Assembly: GCA_010692635.1 (NCBI GenBank)
Contig: JAAHGL010000035.1
Location: forward strand, 1 to 50,934
Length of the DNA: 50,934 bases
Source: Symploca sp. SIO2C1
GTDB lineage: Bacteria > Cyanobacteriota > Cyanobacteriia > Cyanobacteriales > Coleofasciculaceae
Direction of reading: 5' to 3'
Shown: positions 8,425 through 17,033 of the stretch, piece by piece
Layout: every line of letters begins with the position of its first letter
How positions within the stretch are numbered: position 1 is the first letter of the stretch
Position numbers and translations under genes: made by a program
Notes under the pieces: model-generated
Databases searched by the model: none
Seen by the model: only the letters and a program-made list of their open reading frames with translations
What the model was told of the DNA's origin: nothing

Positions 8425-8536
8425 ACTAGTGCCGCTGCGCGGAATTTAGAATTTAGAATTTAGAATTTAGAATGCTTATAGAGTAAGGATTCTAACGATC
8501 TAAAACTGGTCAGTTACTTTTGCCGCGCTGCACTAG
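8425..8536. repeat. Palindromic MITE (type 2, copy 2, inverted)
   Basis: It starts ACTAGTGCCGCTGCGCGG, has four tandem GAATTTA units, then GCTTATAGAGTAAGGATTCT and AACGATC, and ends GCCGCGCTGCACTAG. It is the reverse complement of 2941-3053 with a few differences, so the 5.4 kb between the two copies is flanked by inverted repeats. Confidence 0.75.
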
Positions 8537-8671
8537 CATCAGCACTAATCCCCTGTGGCTGAATGTATTTCTTAGAAGCGCCCGACGGGCGGCTTACCAC
8601 CCCCGATGAAGGAAAGAAATAAGCTCAAATTCTCTTTCCTCCTGACTCGGAGACTCAGTGTTTCTTCAGAG

Positions 8672-8706
8672 ATTAGCCATTAGCCATTAGCCATTAGCCA
8701 TTAGCT
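8672..8706. repeat. ATTAGCC heptamer tandem repeat
   Basis: Five consecutive ATTAGCC-type units lie just downstream of the CP12 gene. This is a short tandemly repeated sequence of the kind dispersed in filamentous cyanobacteria. The remaining sequence from 8537 to 8736 contains a GC-rich small hairpin (CGCCCGACGGGCG, near 8580) and no gene. Confidence 0.7.
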
Positions 8707-8736
8707 TTGAGCGTGTTTCTTCAGAACTATTGGAAT

Positions 8737-8964
8737 TTAGTCTTCATACACCCGACATTCAGGGGCATCAGGGGTACCTTCACAATAGACTTCAAGGGAA
8801 TTTTTCTTTGGGGCATTTTGTTGTTTATGTGATGCCTCAGCTTGTAGTTCTTCTACTGTATCCCAGGCAACAGCACACTCGGGGGAAGTTGCACCTTCGA
8901 GATCACAAACAGTACGAGCTTGTTCACGCTCTTGTTCAATTTTTTCGTCTATGTTATTGCTCAT
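8737..8964 (-). CDS. cp12: CP12, redox-regulated Calvin-cycle inhibitor
   Basis: Small disordered protein that in the dark bridges GAPDH and phosphoribulokinase and shuts down CO2 fixation. At 75 aa the length is exactly canonical. Cysteines C20/C30 and C61/C70 form the two regulatory disulfides. The core AWDTVEEL is at 34-41, and the end is CRVYED, which docks in GAPDH. A good Shine-Dalgarno (AGGAGAG) lies about 5 bp before the ATG. The gene is monocistronic. The 5' leader carries a hairpin (9000-9040). Confidence 0.95.
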   Translation of the reverse strand: MSNNIDEKIEQEREQARTVCDLEGATSPECAVAWDTVEELQAEASHKQQNAPKKNSLEVYCEGTPDAPECRVYED

Positions 8965-8999
8965 TGCTCTCCTTTTATGATTTTTGTATCAAGTAAACT

Positions 9000-9040
9000 C
9001 AACTTCTTAACGCTGATTCCCAGAATAGGGCGTTAAGTTG
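9000..9040 (-). promoter_or_regulatory. Hairpin in the CP12 upstream leader
   Basis: CAACTTCTTAACGC at 9000-9013 pairs with GCGTTAAGTTG at 9030-9040, with a 2-nt bulge and a loop containing TTCCCAGAATAGGG. The motif TTCCCAGAATAGG recurs near 9095. The hairpin lies about 36 bp upstream of the CP12 ATG and could be an operator or leader structure. The rest of 8965-9392 is AT-rich with no gene. Confidence 0.4.
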
Positions 9041-9395
9041 ATCAGCAGATTAGCTAACACCCCATCTACCTAGTTGTACGCTTCAAACTTCCTGTTCCCA
9101 GAATAGGTATCACCGTACTAACTTTGTATAGCGTAAAACAGCACATTTTTGACAAGATTACTCTTTATTTTTTAAGATTTTGCCGAATTAGGCTAATTAT
9201 TGCTTAGTTTTTTGTAAACTTAGCACCCTCATAAGTATATTAACTTATATAAAGACACAATTGTGTGCCAAATTAGGAAAAATTAGTGGGTTGACTTCCC
9301 TTGAGAGTTACAGTGTTGGAGTTATCATAAGGCTTTGAGTACTTGTAAATCCCCTCAATAAGCACTGGTGTTGGTAGTGAGTGTAGGTAAATGTG

Positions 9396-10664
9396 ATGGC
9401 GAATCCAATTAAATGGGCAAATGCCTTATCAACCCGTCCGTCTCTAGAGGCGGCGGTAACAGAAGTGGTAGATCGTGTGGGAAGGTTATTACCAATGCCT
9501 GCCGATTTGGGTTTGGTGTTCATCTCTTCTGCCTACGCCAGTGAATATTCTCGCCTCATGCCTTTACTGCAAGAGCACCTATCGGTGCGGATGCTGATTG
9601 GCTGTGGTGGAAGTGGTATCATCGGCATGAACGCTCAGGGTAAAGCACAGGAAGTAGAGGAAGCACCGGCTCTAAGCCTCAGTATAGCTCATCTGCCTGA
9701 TGTCAGCGTCCGTGCTTTTCATTTAGCTGCCGAAGATTTGCCGGACTTAGATAGTCCCCCAGACGCTTGGGTGAATCTAATTGGTGTCTCACCTCAAGAG
9801 CAACCTCAGTTTATTTTGTTAGCTGATCCTTTTTCTTCTAGTATTAATGATTTACTCCAGGGGCTAGATTTTGCTTACCCAGGTTCTAATAAAGTAGGAG
9901 GTCTAGCAAGTGCTAATGGGATGGGGGTTCAGAGTGGCTTGTTTTATTTCTGTGACCAAACACCACAGGCTAAGTCTCTTCATAGAGAAGGCACAGTCGG
10001 GATTGCTTTGAGCGGCAACGTTGTTTTAGAAACGATTGTGGCTCAAGGCTGTCGTCCCATTGGTCAAACTTATCGGGTAACTAAAGGCGAACGGAATATT
10101 TTGCTGGAATTGTCAGTACAGGAAGCGATGGGAGACATAACTGCTGATGAGCAGTCCCGTCCTCCTTTAGTCGTACTGCGAGATGTAATTCAAAATCTGA
10201 GTGAGGAAGATCGGCAGCTGGCGCAAAATTCTCTTTTTATCGGTATTGCTAGAGATGAGTTTAAGCAACAGTTGGGTCACGGAGACTTTCTCATCCGCAA
10301 TATGTTGGGAGTAGACCCCAGAGTTGGAGCGATCGCTATTGGAGATCGTGTCAGGCAGGGTCAACGCATCCAGTTCCATCTCAGGGATGCCCGTACTTCT
10401 AAGGAAGACTTAGAATTGCTTCTTAAGTGCCACGAACAAAGAACTGCTAACACAGCAGATGCCTCTGGTGCTTTAATGTTTTCCTGTTTAGGACGAGGAG
10501 AAGGACTCTACGGAGAGTCGGATTTTGAGTCCCAATTGTTCCATCAGTATCTGAGCAACATTCCCCTAGGTGGCTTCTTCTGTAATGGAGAGATTGGACC
10601 AGTAGGTGGTAGCACTTTTCTGCACGGCTACACATCAGTTTTTGGTATTTGCCGTCAACTTTAG
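9396..10664 (+). CDS. FIST domain signal-transduction protein
   Basis: A 422-aa soluble protein with the FIST N domain (about 35-235: LGLVFISSAYASEY..., LIGCGGSGIIG..., KVGGLASANG) and the FIST C domain (about 245-400: IVAQGCRPIGQTYRVTKGERNILLEL..., ending in GEIGPVGGSTFLHGYTSVFGI). FIST is a presumed small-ligand sensor, usually linked to chemotaxis or cyclic-di-GMP systems. Here it stands without a fused output domain. ATG 9396 is preferred over the adjacent GTG 9393. Domain order is clear. The ligand is unknown. Confidence 0.85.
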   Translation: MANPIKWANALSTRPSLEAAVTEVVDRVGRLLPMPADLGLVFISSAYASEYSRLMPLLQEHLSVRMLIGCGGSGIIGMNAQGKAQEVEEAPALSLSIAHLPDVSVRAFHLAAEDLPDLDSPPDAWVNLIGVSPQEQPQFILLADPFSSSINDLLQGLDFAYPGSNKVGGLASANGMGVQSGLFYFCDQTPQAKSLHREGTVGIALSGNVVLETIVAQGCRPIGQTYRVTKGERNILLELSVQEAMGDITADEQSRPPLVVLRDVIQNLSEEDRQLAQNSLFIGIARDEFKQQLGHGDFLIRNMLGVDPRVGAIAIGDRVRQGQRIQFHLRDARTSKEDLELLLKCHEQRTANTADASGALMFSCLGRGEGLYGESDFESQLFHQYLSNIPLGGFFCNGEIGPVGGSTFLHGYTSVFGICRQL

Positions 10665-10945
10665 CATCAACCGCCAGAAGACCTGCTCTATCCACCTAAC
10701 ACTTAACACCCATTGGTGACAAGTTAAGGCAAAAATGTAGTTGTCAAGGGAGCTGGGGAAGCTGAGGAAGCTGAGGAAGAAGAATACAATTTTTCTGACC
10801 CCTTGGGTATTTCCATATATATGGTTTTTTGAGCCCTCAAGCACCATATATGGGAGTTGACAAAATGCACGACCGTTTAACTTGTCACCAATGCCTAACA
10901 CCTAATACCTATGCAAACTGAGAATTACGACTTATTAAGCAAGCC

Positions 10946-11440
10946 CTAGTTCACTTTTTGAGTCACTTTACCGCTGTATCCAGGATGCAAATACCCTATT
11001 AGACCGTCATTAGCTTTGGCATCGTGAAAAGCCCAACCTACTACCTTATCTCCAGGCTTCAGTTGGCAGTGTTGTACATCTCCAGAGGGGATAAAGTACA
11101 GACCTGATTCCGAATTGCACAGCAATAGGCTCTCACCTTTTTTCACACAAGTTCCCTGAACTAATGTTGGCTTGAACTTTCGCAGCTGCTTGGGAATGTA
11201 AGTTTTTTTGCCGATGCCAGCTTGCGCTCTGGCTCTAGCTGCTTCATAGCCATCAAGACAGTCGAAATGCTTACTTTCTGTTTCCCAATTACCTTTGATT
11301 GGGACGTTGAAGTAAATCTTGACTAAAAAGTAGTATCTCCGGAACTCATAAGAGTAAACGTAATACCAGGGATTGATTGCCTTAGCTTGAGCCAGGTTAA
11401 TCAATACACCCGAACTACTTTGAAAATATGAAGAAAGCAT
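10946..11440 (-). CDS. Hypothetical protein, unrecognised
   Basis: A 164-aa protein not recognised. It has no signal peptide or membrane helix. The aromatic-rich N-terminal half (PWYYVYSYEFRRYYFLVKIYF) is followed by a basic segment (KKTYIPKQLRKFKP) and a C-terminal half rich in Gly and hydrophobics, suggesting a small beta fold. It is isolated between non-coding regions. The 10665-10945 gap before it contains the palindrome CCATATATATGG (10813-10824) and GAGGAAGCT repeats but no gene. Coding status is supported by an uninterrupted frame and normal composition only. Confidence 0.55.
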   Translation of the reverse strand: MLSSYFQSSSGVLINLAQAKAINPWYYVYSYEFRRYYFLVKIYFNVPIKGNWETESKHFDCLDGYEAARARAQAGIGKKTYIPKQLRKFKPTLVQGTCVKKGESLLLCNSESGLYFIPSGDVQHCQLKPGDKVVGWAFHDAKANDGLIGYLHPGYSGKVTQKVN

Positions 11441-11539
11441 AATTTGAGAACTTTGACTAACTCAAAGGTGTCTATTGAAACCCTAAGAGATGTTGAAAGT
11501 TCTATACTAACTGAGTTTTTTGTACAAGCACGGGATATG

Positions 11540-11630
11540 ACTAGTACCGCTGTGCGGAATAAAGAATAAAGAATTAAGAATTAAGAATACTTATAGACTA
11601 AGGATTCTATCGATAGAATTAGCTAAGATT
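11540..11630. repeat. Decayed copy of the type 2 MITE
   Basis: It begins ACTAGTACCGCTGTGCGG, followed by AATAAAG/AATTAAG units and ACTTATAGACTAAGGATTCT, matching the order of 8425-8536. The far end is lost. Confidence 0.55.
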
Positions 11631-11686
11631 CATCCAAATTGCATACCGTCACAAACTAAAAAAGCTATTAACAAAAAATGATAAAT

Positions 11687-11714
11687 TTATTATCTACCTT
11701 GAGAAAGATAATAA
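11687..11714. promoter_or_regulatory. AT-rich hairpin upstream of the histidine kinase
   Basis: TTATTATCT (11687-11695) pairs perfectly with AGATAATAA (11706-11714). It lies in a 430-bp AT-rich leader (11640-12069) that holds no gene and probably contains the kinase promoter. Confidence 0.35.
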
Positions 11715-11902
11715 ACTGATTTTGGCTATATTTTATTTTTATATTGCACTACTTTACTATCAGTTACGCATTTATACTGATTGAAAACTTGATAAATTGC
11801 TACGTATTTATACGGAAGGAAATTAAGATTAAATAATGTAAAATTGGGCAATAGTTTACTACGATAATCAATATATTACTAATCAATAGTACATAACTAC
11901 TG

Positions 11903-11941
11903 CTCCCGAATGTTTAGTATCAGGAGATACATTTTCGGGAG
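11903..11941 (+). promoter_or_regulatory. Two-tier hairpin in the kinase leader
   Basis: CTCCCGAA (11903-11910) pairs with TTCGGGAG (11934-11941). Inside it GTATC pairs with GATAC around an AGGA loop. The structure lies about 130 bp before the ATG at 12070. No poly-T follows, so it is not a simple terminator. It could be a leader RNA structure or a protein site. Confidence 0.4.
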
Positions 11942-12069
11942 AATTTGTCTTTGATGCGATCAAGGGATGAAAATATTTCTTCCCTTTTACTTATGTTTAA
12001 ACCAGAGGCAATTTTCTCAGATATTTAGGAGCTGTAGCAGTCTAAGTCCTGAAAATTATCAACTAGCAA

Positions 12070-14487
12070 ATGAGAGTACATCCTCGTATTGGCAAGCGAG
12101 CCACTAACTCGATGATTTATCAAGTTGGTGATTACTTACGCCAACAATTGCACTACTTCAATCCTCGCCGATACCTTTCAGTTCAATTAGGACTGGCAAT
12201 CGCTGGATTCGCACTATTTTTGTCTACTTTAACTAGCGTTACCATCAGTTACCATCTAAGCCACAAAATTACAGTTAAAGCTGGACAGTATCTGGTACAA
12301 ATGTCTCATAACTTGACTGAGTTTCTCGACGGAGGAATGTTTGAGCGTTACCGCGAAATTCAAATGGTTGCTACTCTTCCCAGCATTCGCTCTGGTAATA
12401 CACCAAGAGCTCAGAAGCGAATGCTTTTGGAGAAACTCAAGAAGACTTATCCTGATTATGCTTGGATTGGATTAACTAATCTCCAAGGTAAGGTGATTGC
12501 TAGTACCGATGGACTGTTGGAAGGTCAAAATATCTCTGCAAAAGACTGGTTTCAAGCAGCAAAAGAGGGAACCTATGTGGGTGACGTTCACGAAGTAAAG
12601 TGGCTAGCAAAACTTCTCCCTAATGAAACCGGAGAGCCCTTGAGATTTATAGATCTGGCTACACCAATATTCGACAACCAGGGAAAGTTAGAGGGAGTTG
12701 TGGGAGCTCATCTTTCTTGGGAATGGGCAAAAAAGATGCAAGCAGATTTACTACAATCTCAGCAAAAAAAAGAGCAAGTAGAAGGGCTAATTCTAGCTAA
12801 GGATGGCACAGTACTCTTAGGACCGCCCCAGTTACAGTTTCAAAAGCTGAACCTCAAAAGTCTTGAGATGGCTGACACCCGAAAACCCAGCTATCAGGTG
12901 GAAACTTGGTCAAATGGTAACCAATATCTCGTCGGTTTAGCTAGCACTCAGGGATTTGGAGACTACCCTGGATTGGGTTGGCGGGTACTAACGCGGCAGC
13001 CAACTGCGATCGCTTTTGCTACAGTTAGGGAGCTTCGACAAGACTTTTTTGAGTGGGGATTCATCCTGAGTATACTTTTTGCCACTCTAGTTTGCATGGT
13101 GAGTGAGCAGATGACCTCTCCCTTGGTAGATATCACAGCAGTAGCTGAACGCATTCGCCGAGGTGATACCACAGTTAAAATCCCAGTAAAGTCTGGGAAA
13201 AATGAGGTAGCAAAGCTCTCTGTATCTCTCAATCGGCTTGTTAGTACTCTGACTAAGCAGGAGCAAACTCTACAAATTACTAATCAACAATTGCAACAAG
13301 AGTTGCGAGAGCGAAAAAAAACAGAGAAATCTTTGAGAGAGAGTCAGCAGCGATTTCGTCAAATTGCGGAAAACATCCAAGAAATTTTCTGGATTGCTTC
13401 CTTTAAGTTTAATCAATTGCTTTACATTAGTCCGGCTTACGAGAAAATTTTTGGTCATTCCTGTGATCTTCTCTATCAAGATCCTACTTCTTGGCTACAG
13501 TTTGTTCATCCCCAGGATCGTATAAATTTAAAGGAAGTACTAAACATACACAAGAAAAAAGCAAAAAAAATCGACATTAAGTTCAGGATTGTGCGACCAA
13601 ATGGAGCTGTTCGCTGGCTTTGGTGTCAAGCTTTTCCGATTAAGGATAAGTGGAATAATTTCTACAGAAGTACGGGGGTTTTGGTTGATATTACCCAACA
13701 GAAGCGAGCTGAAGATTTAGAGAAGCAAAAAATCACTCTAGAACACGAAATTGCCCTCCGTGAGCAGGCTGAAGCAGAAATCCGTCGCTCACTAGAACAA
13801 GAAAAAGAACTCAACGAGCTTAAGTCTCGTTTCATCTCTATGGCTTCCCATGAATTTCGCACTCCTCTGACCACAATCATGTCTTCTGCTGAACTCCTGG
13901 AATATGCGAATATTAATTCAATTAAAAAAAAGAAAGAAAAGCATGTAGCACGAATTAAAAGTTCTACCAAAAGAATGATTCAAATGATAGAAGAAGTTCT
14001 TTTGATAGAAAAAGGAGAAGCAGGAAAAATCCAGTTAAAGCCAGTTTCTTTAGACTTGAAGCAAGTTTGCTTAGAATTAGTAGAGCAAATACAACAAAGT
14101 GCAGCAAAGAATTGCCAAATCAATTATGTTGTTCAAGGACAAAATCGTTCAGTTTGTTTAGATGAAAAATGTTTGCAGCACATTTTGTTAAACTTGCTTT
14201 CTAATGCTGTCAAATATTCTTCCGAGTGCAGTACCGTAGATTTTATCCTCACTTGGAAGGATACAGAAGTGGTATTCCAAGTAAAAGATCAAGGGATTGG
14301 TATTCCTCCTCAAGACAAAAAGCGCCTGTTTGAAGGCTTCCATCGAGCAGAAAATGTTGGCACAATTCCTGGAACAGGACTTGGCTTAGTAATTGTTAAG
14401 CAATTTGTAGATTTGCACCAAGGTCGGATCGCTGTAGAAAGTGAGGTTGGAGTAGGTACAACTTTTACAGTTACTTTACCAGTCTAG
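12070..14487 (+). CDS. Membrane sensor histidine kinase (dCache-HAMP-PAS)
   Basis: An 805-aa hybrid-less sensor kinase. Membrane helix 1 is at about 43-65. An extracytoplasmic double-Cache-type sensor runs from about 69 to 320 (YPDYAWIGLTNLQGKVIASTDG; DLATPIFD). Helix 2 is at 328-350 and HAMP at 351-396. A coiled coil is followed by PAS at 424-545 and a second coiled coil. HisKA has the phosphoacceptor H594 in MASHEFRTPL, and HATPase_c has the N box (LLSNAVKYS) and G boxes (DQGIGIP, GTGLGL). All catalytic boxes are intact. It is followed after 36 bp by a response regulator, its likely partner, in one operon. Confidence 0.9.
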   Translation: MRVHPRIGKRATNSMIYQVGDYLRQQLHYFNPRRYLSVQLGLAIAGFALFLSTLTSVTISYHLSHKITVKAGQYLVQMSHNLTEFLDGGMFERYREIQMVATLPSIRSGNTPRAQKRMLLEKLKKTYPDYAWIGLTNLQGKVIASTDGLLEGQNISAKDWFQAAKEGTYVGDVHEVKWLAKLLPNETGEPLRFIDLATPIFDNQGKLEGVVGAHLSWEWAKKMQADLLQSQQKKEQVEGLILAKDGTVLLGPPQLQFQKLNLKSLEMADTRKPSYQVETWSNGNQYLVGLASTQGFGDYPGLGWRVLTRQPTAIAFATVRELRQDFFEWGFILSILFATLVCMVSEQMTSPLVDITAVAERIRRGDTTVKIPVKSGKNEVAKLSVSLNRLVSTLTKQEQTLQITNQQLQQELRERKKTEKSLRESQQRFRQIAENIQEIFWIASFKFNQLLYISPAYEKIFGHSCDLLYQDPTSWLQFVHPQDRINLKEVLNIHKKKAKKIDIKFRIVRPNGAVRWLWCQAFPIKDKWNNFYRSTGVLVDITQQKRAEDLEKQKITLEHEIALREQAEAEIRRSLEQEKELNELKSRFISMASHEFRTPLTTIMSSAELLEYANINSIKKKKEKHVARIKSSTKRMIQMIEEVLLIEKGEAGKIQLKPVSLDLKQVCLELVEQIQQSAAKNCQINYVVQGQNRSVCLDEKCLQHILLNLLSNAVKYSSECSTVDFILTWKDTEVVFQVKDQGIGIPPQDKKRLFEGFHRAENVGTIPGTGLGLVIVKQFVDLHQGRIAVESEVGVGTTFTVTLPV

Positions 14488-14523
14488 TTTACTTTTTATT
14501 TGTTATTTTTCCCTGCTGCGACC

Positions 14524-16293
14524 ATGACAAAAGTATTAGTCATCGAAGATGAAGAACTACTCCGGGATAACTTGATGGAAATTCTGGAAGATGAAGGATT
14601 TCAAGTAATTGATGCCGATAATGGTCATCGAGGTATTGAATTAGCGATCGCAGAAAAACCTGATTTGATTTTGTGCGATGTGATGATGCCAGGTTTAGAT
14701 GGTTATAGTGTCTTAAATATCCTGAGTCAAGACCCGACGATGGCAGCGATTCCCTTTATTTTTTTGACAGCAAAAGCCACCAAAGATGATTTTCGTCAAG
14801 GTATGGAACTAGGTGCAGATGACTATCTTACTAAACCATTCACTAAACCTGAACTACTCAAAGGAATTGCTAGTAGACTGGGAAAAAAAACTGCTGAACA
14901 ACAGCGTTATAAAACTCTGCAAGAGTTCTATAATATTGAACTTCAACATGCCAAAGAACAACTCAATTACCTGAGTCGTTACGATCATCTAACTAACCTT
15001 CCAAATCGGTTGGCACTAAGGGAACTATTTAGGCAGGTAAAATCTACAGACATCGGGAAAAAACAATTAATCACTATTTTGTGTCTGAGTTTAGACCGAT
15101 TTAACCAAGTCAAAGAAAACCTAGGATATGAATTCGGAGACTTGTTACTTAAGGCTGTTGCTCAAAGAATTAAAGCCTGTATTAGTTTACCAGACAAAGT
15201 TGTTCACTTAGATGCAGATCAATTCGCTATTATCTTAGCAACGACTCAGCATAAAAAAGAGGCCCTAACAATCGCCCAGATAATTCTGGACAACCTCTCC
15301 CAAACCTTTAATTTATCAGGTGAAGAAGTCTTCATCACTGCTAGCATTGGTATCGCACTCTATCCTCGTGATGGTAGGCTGATTGAACGACTGCTCAAAA
15401 ATGCAAATCTAGCTATGGTTCAGGCTAAGCGTCAGGGAGGCAATCAATATCAATTTTACTCAGTAGCTTTCCATATTGGTTTCTCTGATCGTCTAGCTCT
15501 ACAAACTAGTTTGCGCTATGCCTTAGAAAGAGAAGAACTCGAAGTTCATTATCAACCTATAGTCACTCTTAAGACAGGGCGAATTGTTGGTACTGAAGCT
15601 TTAGTACGTTGGCGGCATCCGGAAAAGGGAATGATTTTACCAAGTAAGCTGACTGCCGTTGCGGAAGAAACTGGTTTGATTGTCCCAATTGGAGAGTGGT
15701 TATTCCAGAAAGCCTGTCAGCAAGTTCAAGTCTGGCACAATAGTGGTTTTGAATCTTTAAGGTTAGCAGTAAACTTATCAGGTCGCCAATTCAATCAAAT
15801 GGAATTGCGGCAAAAACTAGTTCAGATTATCGGTACAATAGGTTTTAATCCTGGATATTTAGAATTAGAGCTAAATGAAAGTATACTGATGCAAAACGTT
15901 GAAGTAGCAATTAGAAGATTAAATGGCTTAAAGGCTCTAGGTATCCAGATCGCGATCGATGATTTTGGCACAGGCTATTCTTCTTTGGGTTATTTGCAAC
16001 AGTTTCCTTGCGATATTTTAAGGATAGACCAGTCCTTTATCCACAATATTGCAGATAAGACTAACCAAGCAGCGATTACTAAGGCAATTATCGAAATGGC
16101 AAAAAACCTTAATCTCAGAGTAATTGCCAAGGGGGTTGAATCTCCTAGTCAACTATCTTTTATTTATCGACATCAGTGCGATGAAATGCAAGGCTACTTG
16201 TTCAAACGCCCAGTTCAAGCTCCTGAGTTTGAGGAACTTTTAAAGAGTAGGAAACGTTTGCCATTGCCTAGTACAGCAGAATGGAGACTTTAA
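14524..16293 (+). CDS. Response regulator with degenerate GGDEF and EAL domains
   Basis: A 589-aa REC-GGDEF-EAL protein. ATG 14524 is chosen (MTKVLVIEDEE) over an upstream TTG because it begins exactly at the receiver fold. REC 1-120: phosphoacceptor D52 in CDVMMPGLDG, lysine in DDYLTKPF. The GGDEF domain (about 145-300) keeps YDHLTNLPNR, but the signature motif reads LDADQF, so cyclase activity is unlikely. The EAL domain (about 320-575) keeps TEALVRW, NLSGRQF, ELNES and DDFGTGYSSL. However, the usual LKID is LRID, and the usual AEGVE reads AKGVE, which replaces the proposed general-base glutamate. It is more likely a c-di-GMP-binding effector than an enzyme. Presumed partner of the upstream kinase. 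Confidence 0.9.
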   Translation: MTKVLVIEDEELLRDNLMEILEDEGFQVIDADNGHRGIELAIAEKPDLILCDVMMPGLDGYSVLNILSQDPTMAAIPFIFLTAKATKDDFRQGMELGADDYLTKPFTKPELLKGIASRLGKKTAEQQRYKTLQEFYNIELQHAKEQLNYLSRYDHLTNLPNRLALRELFRQVKSTDIGKKQLITILCLSLDRFNQVKENLGYEFGDLLLKAVAQRIKACISLPDKVVHLDADQFAIILATTQHKKEALTIAQIILDNLSQTFNLSGEEVFITASIGIALYPRDGRLIERLLKNANLAMVQAKRQGGNQYQFYSVAFHIGFSDRLALQTSLRYALEREELEVHYQPIVTLKTGRIVGTEALVRWRHPEKGMILPSKLTAVAEETGLIVPIGEWLFQKACQQVQVWHNSGFESLRLAVNLSGRQFNQMELRQKLVQIIGTIGFNPGYLELELNESILMQNVEVAIRRLNGLKALGIQIAIDDFGTGYSSLGYLQQFPCDILRIDQSFIHNIADKTNQAAITKAIIEMAKNLNLRVIAKGVESPSQLSFIYRHQCDEMQGYLFKRPVQAPEFEELLKSRKRLPLPSTAEWRL

Positions 16294-16330
16294 TGAAAAG
16301 ATTAACAGACTTCTAAGGTATTCCTTGGCA

Positions 16331-16990
16331 TCAATAATAAAATTGACAAATAGATTCTGGTTGAACTGGACAAGTATGGTTGGCAATCTGATTTTTAGAG
16401 AGTCCGAGTATAGTCAAATTAGTCAACCCAGACAGCTGACTGATATCTGTTATTTCGTTGTCAGCTAAATCAAGTACAGTTAGATTAGTTAACCCAGACA
16501 GCCAACTGATATCTGCGATTTCGTTGTCAGCCAGCCTAAGTACAGTTAGATTAGTCAACCCAGACAGTGGACTGATATCTGTTATTTCGTTGTCATCTAG
16601 ATCAAGTACAGTTAGATTAGTCAATCCAGACAGTGGACTGATATCTGTTATTTGGTTATTCGAGAGAGAAAGGTAAGTCAGGTTAGTCAATCCAGATAGG
16701 GGACGGATATCAACTATAGATTTATACACGAGCCAGAGTTCAGTAATCCTCAATAATTCGACTTCTGCTGTTAAACAATCTTTGGTTTCAACTTCTTTGA
16801 GTAATACTTCCACAGTATCTCTAGCTTTTGCTGAAATGTATTCAATATTCTCACACCATTCTGTAAAAGTGTTGTAGTTATCATTTTGTTTAGCTTGTGT
16901 CGCACCTACAGGTAATGCAGATATTATTACGCTTAAACAATAGGCTAGGCAATGAAAAGATAGAGTATTGTTAACGAATTTTTTTAGCAT
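16331..16990 (-). CDS. Secreted leucine-rich-repeat protein, short paralogue
   Basis: 219 aa. An N-terminal signal peptide (MLKKFVNNTLSFHCLAYCLS...GATQA) is followed by a conserved FTEWCENIEYIS...DCLTAE helical cap and six internalin/SDS22-type LRRs of 22 residues (consensus LTNLTxLxLxxNxITDISPLSG). It ends CPVQPESICQFYY. It is paralogous to the next upstream gene, from which it differs mainly in LRR number and a shorter tail. The cap has paired cysteines. A role in protein-protein contact outside the plasma membrane is inferred. Confidence 0.8.
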   Translation of the reverse strand: MLKKFVNNTLSFHCLAYCLSVIISALPVGATQAKQNDNYNTFTEWCENIEYISAKARDTVEVLLKEVETKDCLTAEVELLRITELWLVYKSIVDIRPLSGLTNLTYLSLSNNQITDISPLSGLTNLTVLDLDDNEITDISPLSGLTNLTVLRLADNEIADISWLSGLTNLTVLDLADNEITDISQLSGLTNLTILGLSKNQIANHTCPVQPESICQFYY

Positions 16991-17033
16991 AAAACTAACT
17001 TTTAGAGTAACTGCTCACCGCCATAGAAAAGTT

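Noticed and set aside
8545-8600. tnpA tail remnant (AAATACATTCAG on the minus strand) beside a small GC hairpin
   Set aside because: Only a dozen matching bases, and the order of hairpin and tail is the reverse of that at 7120-7210. Too weak to call.
8730-8996. Plus-strand open frame over CP12
   Set aside because: It is the antisense shadow of an unmistakable CP12 gene and has no recognisable content.
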